From: Bacteroidota bacterium
GTDB taxonomy: Bacteria; Bacteroidota; Bacteroidia; Flavobacteriales; Flavobacteriaceae
NCBI GenBank assembly: GCA_021793535.1
Contig: JAJYSO010000066.1
Location: forward strand, 1-7,730
Direction of reading: 5' to 3'
DNA: 7,730 nt
Part shown: piece after piece, positions 5,620-7,730 of the stretch
Layout: each line of letters starts with the position of its first letter
How positions within the stretch are numbered: position 1 is the first letter of the stretch
Notes under the pieces: generated by a model
Database searches by the model: none
Seen by the model: the letters and a program-made list of their open reading frames with translations, nothing else
Told to the model about the DNA's origin: nothing
Translations under genes and position numbers: made by a program

Positions 5620-7380
5620 TTAATCTTCTTTATCCATACGAATATGTAAATGCAACTCTTCGAGCTGCTGCGCATCGATCAAAGCAGGAGCGTCAATCAT
5701 CACATCCCTTCCTGAATTGTTCTTCGGAAAGGCTATAAAATCTCGAATAATCTCCTTTCCTGCCAGCAGTGCGACCAGGCGATCCAAACCAAAGGCAAGC
5801 CCCCCGTGTGGCGGCGCACCGTATTTGAAAGCGTTCATCAGAAACCCGAATTGTGCTTGGGCCTCTTCTGAGGTAAATCCTAAAGCGCTGAACATTCGTT
5901 TTTGCAGCGTTTGATCGTGGATCCGTATGGATCCTCCGCCCACCTCATTTCCATTGAGCACCAAATCATAGGCATTGGCCCGTACTTTCAAGGGTGCTGT
6001 TTCCAAGTACTCCCTATCTTCCGGTTTCGGAGCGGTAAAAGGATGGTGCATGGCATGCAACGCTCCGGTCTCTTTATCCGTTTCAAACAGCGGAAAATCA
6101 ACCACCCACAAGGGCGCAAATTCTCGGGGGTTTCTCAAGTTTAAACGCTCGGCCATTTCCATGCGCAAGGCACTCAGCTGTGCCCGCGTATCGGATGCAG
6201 GCCCGGACAGTATACAAATCAAATCACCAGGACTGGCCCCCGTTCGATCCGCCCAAGCTTCAAAATCACTGGCCTTATAAAACTTATCCACCGAAGACTT
6301 AAAACTCCCATCCTCATTATACTTCACATATACCAATCCCTTAGCCCCTATTTGTGGCCTTTTCACCCACTTAGTTAATTTATCCAACTCTTTTCGGCTG
6401 TATCCTGCACAATTCGGAAGCGCTATCCCCACCACCAATTCAGCTTGATTGAACACCTCAAATTCCCTATGCTGGGCCAGATCATTGAGCTCTCCAAATT
6501 CCATCCCAAAACGAATATCGGGTTTGTCGTTGCCATAACGTTTGATGGCTTGATCGTATGTCATTTGCGGAAATTCACCCGTTTCCACACCTGCAATTTC
6601 TTTTAAAAGATAGCGAGTCAGCCCTTCGAACATCTGCATGACATCCTGTTGCTGAACAAAAGCCATCTCGCAGTCGATCTGGGTAAACTCCGGTTGGCGA
6701 TCAGCCCTTAAATCCTCATCTCGAAAACATTTGACAATCTGAAAGTACTTGTCCATTCCCCCGACCATCAACAGCTGCTTAAACGTTTGTGGGGATTGGG
6801 GCAATGCATAAAATTCTCCTGGGTGCATTCGGCTGGGCACCACAAAATCACGTGCTCCTTCCGGAGTAGATTTAATCAAATAAGGCGTTTCAATTTCCAA
6901 GAATCCCCTGGAAGACAAATAATTCCGCACTGCCATGGTCACGTTATGACGAAAAATAAGTTTCTCCTTCACCGGATTCCTTCGCAAGTCCAAATAGCGA
7001 TAGCGCATCCGAATCTCATCACCGCCATCGGTGTCATCTTCAATGGTAAACGGTGGGATTTCCGAAGGGTTGAGTACCTCCATATCCGTGACCAGCACTT
7101 CAACAGCTCCTGTGGTAAGATGGGGATTTTTGGACTCCCGTTCAATCACTTTCCCTTCCACCCTTACGACGTATTCCCGTCCGACGGTTCTGACCAAATC
7201 CATAATTTCCTTAGCTGTCCGCTTTTGATCGAAGATAAGCTGGGTCACTCCATAGCGATCCCTTAAATCTACCCATATCATAAAGCCCTTATCTCGAATC
7301 TTCTGTACCCATCCGGAAAGTTGGACGGTCTCTCCGCTATTTTCAATGCGCAATTCGCCGTTGGTATGTGTCCTATACAT
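5620..7380 (-). CDS. aspS: Aspartyl-tRNA synthetase
   Basis: This 586-residue class IIb synthetase charges tRNA-Asp with aspartate using ATP in the cytoplasm. The order of parts is the bacterial one. The N-terminal OB-fold anticodon-binding domain (about 1-105) includes LSGWVQKIRDKG and VDLRDRYGVTQL. Class II motif 1 lies around GFLEIETPYL (159-168), and the STPEGARDF loop (171-179) and QSPQTFKQLLM (195-205) follow. Motif 2 is FRDEDLRADRQPEFTQID (219-236). A GAD insertion domain spans roughly 290-410, and motif 3 is GGLAFGLDRLVALLAG (526-541). The length is normal for the family. The start MYRTHTNGELRI at 7380 matches how these proteins usually begin. The frame stays open to 7458, but an exact promoter box lies within that extension, so the longer form cannot be made from that promoter. 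Whether it discriminates tRNA-Asp from tRNA-Asn is unclear. It is divergent from rplU and probably cotranscribed with the small membrane gene downstream. Confidence 0.98.
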   Translation of the reverse strand: MYRTHTNGELRIENSGETVQLSGWVQKIRDKGFMIWVDLRDRYGVTQLIFDQKRTAKEIMDLVRTVGREYVVRVEGKVIERESKNPHLTTGAVEVLVTDMEVLNPSEIPPFTIEDDTDGGDEIRMRYRYLDLRRNPVKEKLIFRHNVTMAVRNYLSSRGFLEIETPYLIKSTPEGARDFVVPSRMHPGEFYALPQSPQTFKQLLMVGGMDKYFQIVKCFRDEDLRADRQPEFTQIDCEMAFVQQQDVMQMFEGLTRYLLKEIAGVETGEFPQMTYDQAIKRYGNDKPDIRFGMEFGELNDLAQHREFEVFNQAELVVGIALPNCAGYSRKELDKLTKWVKRPQIGAKGLVYVKYNEDGSFKSSVDKFYKASDFEAWADRTGASPGDLICILSGPASDTRAQLSALRMEMAERLNLRNPREFAPLWVVDFPLFETDKETGALHAMHHPFTAPKPEDREYLETAPLKVRANAYDLVLNGNEVGGGSIRIHDQTLQKRMFSALGFTSEEAQAQFGFLMNAFKYGAPPHGGLAFGLDRLVALLAGKEIIRDFIAFPKNNSGRDVMIDAPALIDAQQLEELHLHIRMDKED

Positions 7381-7409
7381 AGTCATGTGCCTTATCGAAT
7401 TTAAGTTCG

Positions 7410-7417
7410 CAAAATTA
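7410..7417 (-). promoter_or_regulatory. Promoter (-7 box) of aspS
   Basis: Minus-strand TAATTTTG (7417-7410) matches TAnnTTTG exactly and is followed by CG. The -33 position has GTG rather than TTG. The predicted start near 7403 gives a leader of about 23 nt before the ATG at 7380. This rules out an initiation codon at 7458. Confidence 0.7.
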
Positions 7418-7555
7418 AGCATAAGTTCTCTTTTTACACCTTTATTCTTACAATTCATTCCGGGTTACTCCTTCTATACTTTGCTCGAGGAAAAAGAACC
7501 AGTCCAAATCTACAAGAACGGCACCTTCATAAAAAATAATATTCTCCATCCGATC

Positions 7556-7586
7556 TTTGCAAATAAGAAAAATTAGGCTATATTTG
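7556..7586 (+). promoter_or_regulatory. Strong promoter of rplU
   Basis: TTTG (7556-7559), a 19-nt spacer, then TATATTTG (7579-7586) followed by C: both elements of the Bacteroidota housekeeping promoter are perfect and ideally spaced. Transcription should start near 7592-7593, giving a leader of about 24 nt that is AT-rich with no Shine-Dalgarno. Confidence 0.88.
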
Positions 7587-7616
7587 CCGTCCGAAATTTT
7601 ATAAATTTATATACGA

Positions 7617-7730
7617 ATGTACGCAATTGTAGAGATAGCAGGGCTTCAATACAAAGTTGAAAAAGACCAGCAATTGTACGTCAACCGGCTCAAGGGCGAA
7701 GAAGGTTCAGAATTGACTTTCGACCGCGTC
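7617..7730 (+). CDS. rplU: 50S ribosomal protein L21, N-terminal part (partial)
   Basis: The 38 visible residues begin MYAIVEIAGLQYKVEKDQQL and continue YVNRLKGEEGSELTFDRV. This is the conserved N-terminus of bacterial L21, a 23S rRNA-binding protein of the large ribosomal subunit; family members usually have about 100 residues. The reading frame is intact to the right edge and the rest lies outside. The ATG at 7617 is the only candidate and sits about 24 nt after a predicted strong promoter start. rpmA (L27) usually follows, but it is not in the window. Confidence 0.95.
   Translation, partial: MYAIVEIAGLQYKVEKDQQLYVNRLKGEEGSELTFDRV

Noticed and set aside
5717..7266. Several plus-strand frames opposite aspS
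   Set aside because: They are opposite conserved synthetase motifs, so they are shadows.
7381..7458. Longer AspRS start at ATG 7458
   Set aside because: An exact promoter box sits inside the extension (7410-7417) and the family begins at MYRTH.
7346..7576. 76-codon plus-strand frame in the aspS/rplU gap
   Set aside because: It starts inside aspS on the opposite strand, contains no recognisable domain and runs up to the rplU -7 box. Most likely chance in AT-rich DNA.
1..7730. CRISPR array, IS element, phage or defence genes
   Set aside because: No spaced direct repeats, transposase, integrase or known defence domains were seen.

Overview
The window most likely comes from a member of the Bacteroidota, probably a flavobacterium. 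Four of its genes are preceded by exact matches to the Bacteroidota-type promoter box (TAnnTTTG). Start codons generally lack Shine-Dalgarno sequences. The PruA, AspRS, DMT-transporter and L21 proteins all look like flavobacterial versions of their families. I cannot name the genus.

Layout from left to right. Positions 1-349 (minus) hold the N-terminal 116 residues of an NRDE/TANGO2-family protein. Positions 350-900 form a long interval with no convincing gene but rich in inverted repeats, lying between the divergent NRDE gene and pruA. pruA (901-2529, plus) encodes delta-1-pyrroline-5-carboxylate dehydrogenase and ends in a strong terminator. An EamA/DMT-family transporter (2652-3533, plus) follows with its own promoter. 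It converges on, and overlaps by 4 bp, a six-helix DUF308/HdeD-like membrane protein (3530-4090, minus). Upstream of that on the same strand are an uncharacterised protein with kinase-fold hallmarks (4148-5209), a small two-helix membrane protein (5315-5566) and aspS (5620-7380). A 236-bp divergent region then separates aspS from the start of rplU (7617 onward, plus), which runs off the right edge.

The genes do not form one pathway. They are mostly housekeeping functions (proline catabolism, tRNA charging, ribosome) with membrane proteins and an uncharacterised protein between them. Predicted transcription units are pruA alone; the DMT gene alone; aspS plus the small membrane gene, ending in a hairpin terminator at about 5275-5299; the kinase-like gene; the DUF308 gene; and the rplU operon leaving the window. 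For aspS, the kinase-like gene and the DMT gene, a promoter or terminator lies inside the longest open frame, so the true start must be further downstream.

I see no mobile element, CRISPR array, phage gene or defence cassette. The two best candidates for something undescribed are the 367-734 region, with nested and mutually exclusive pairings that could be a structured RNA or leader switch, and the kinase-like protein, which keeps the key Asp/Asn/Asp residues of the catalytic loop without belonging to a family I recognise.
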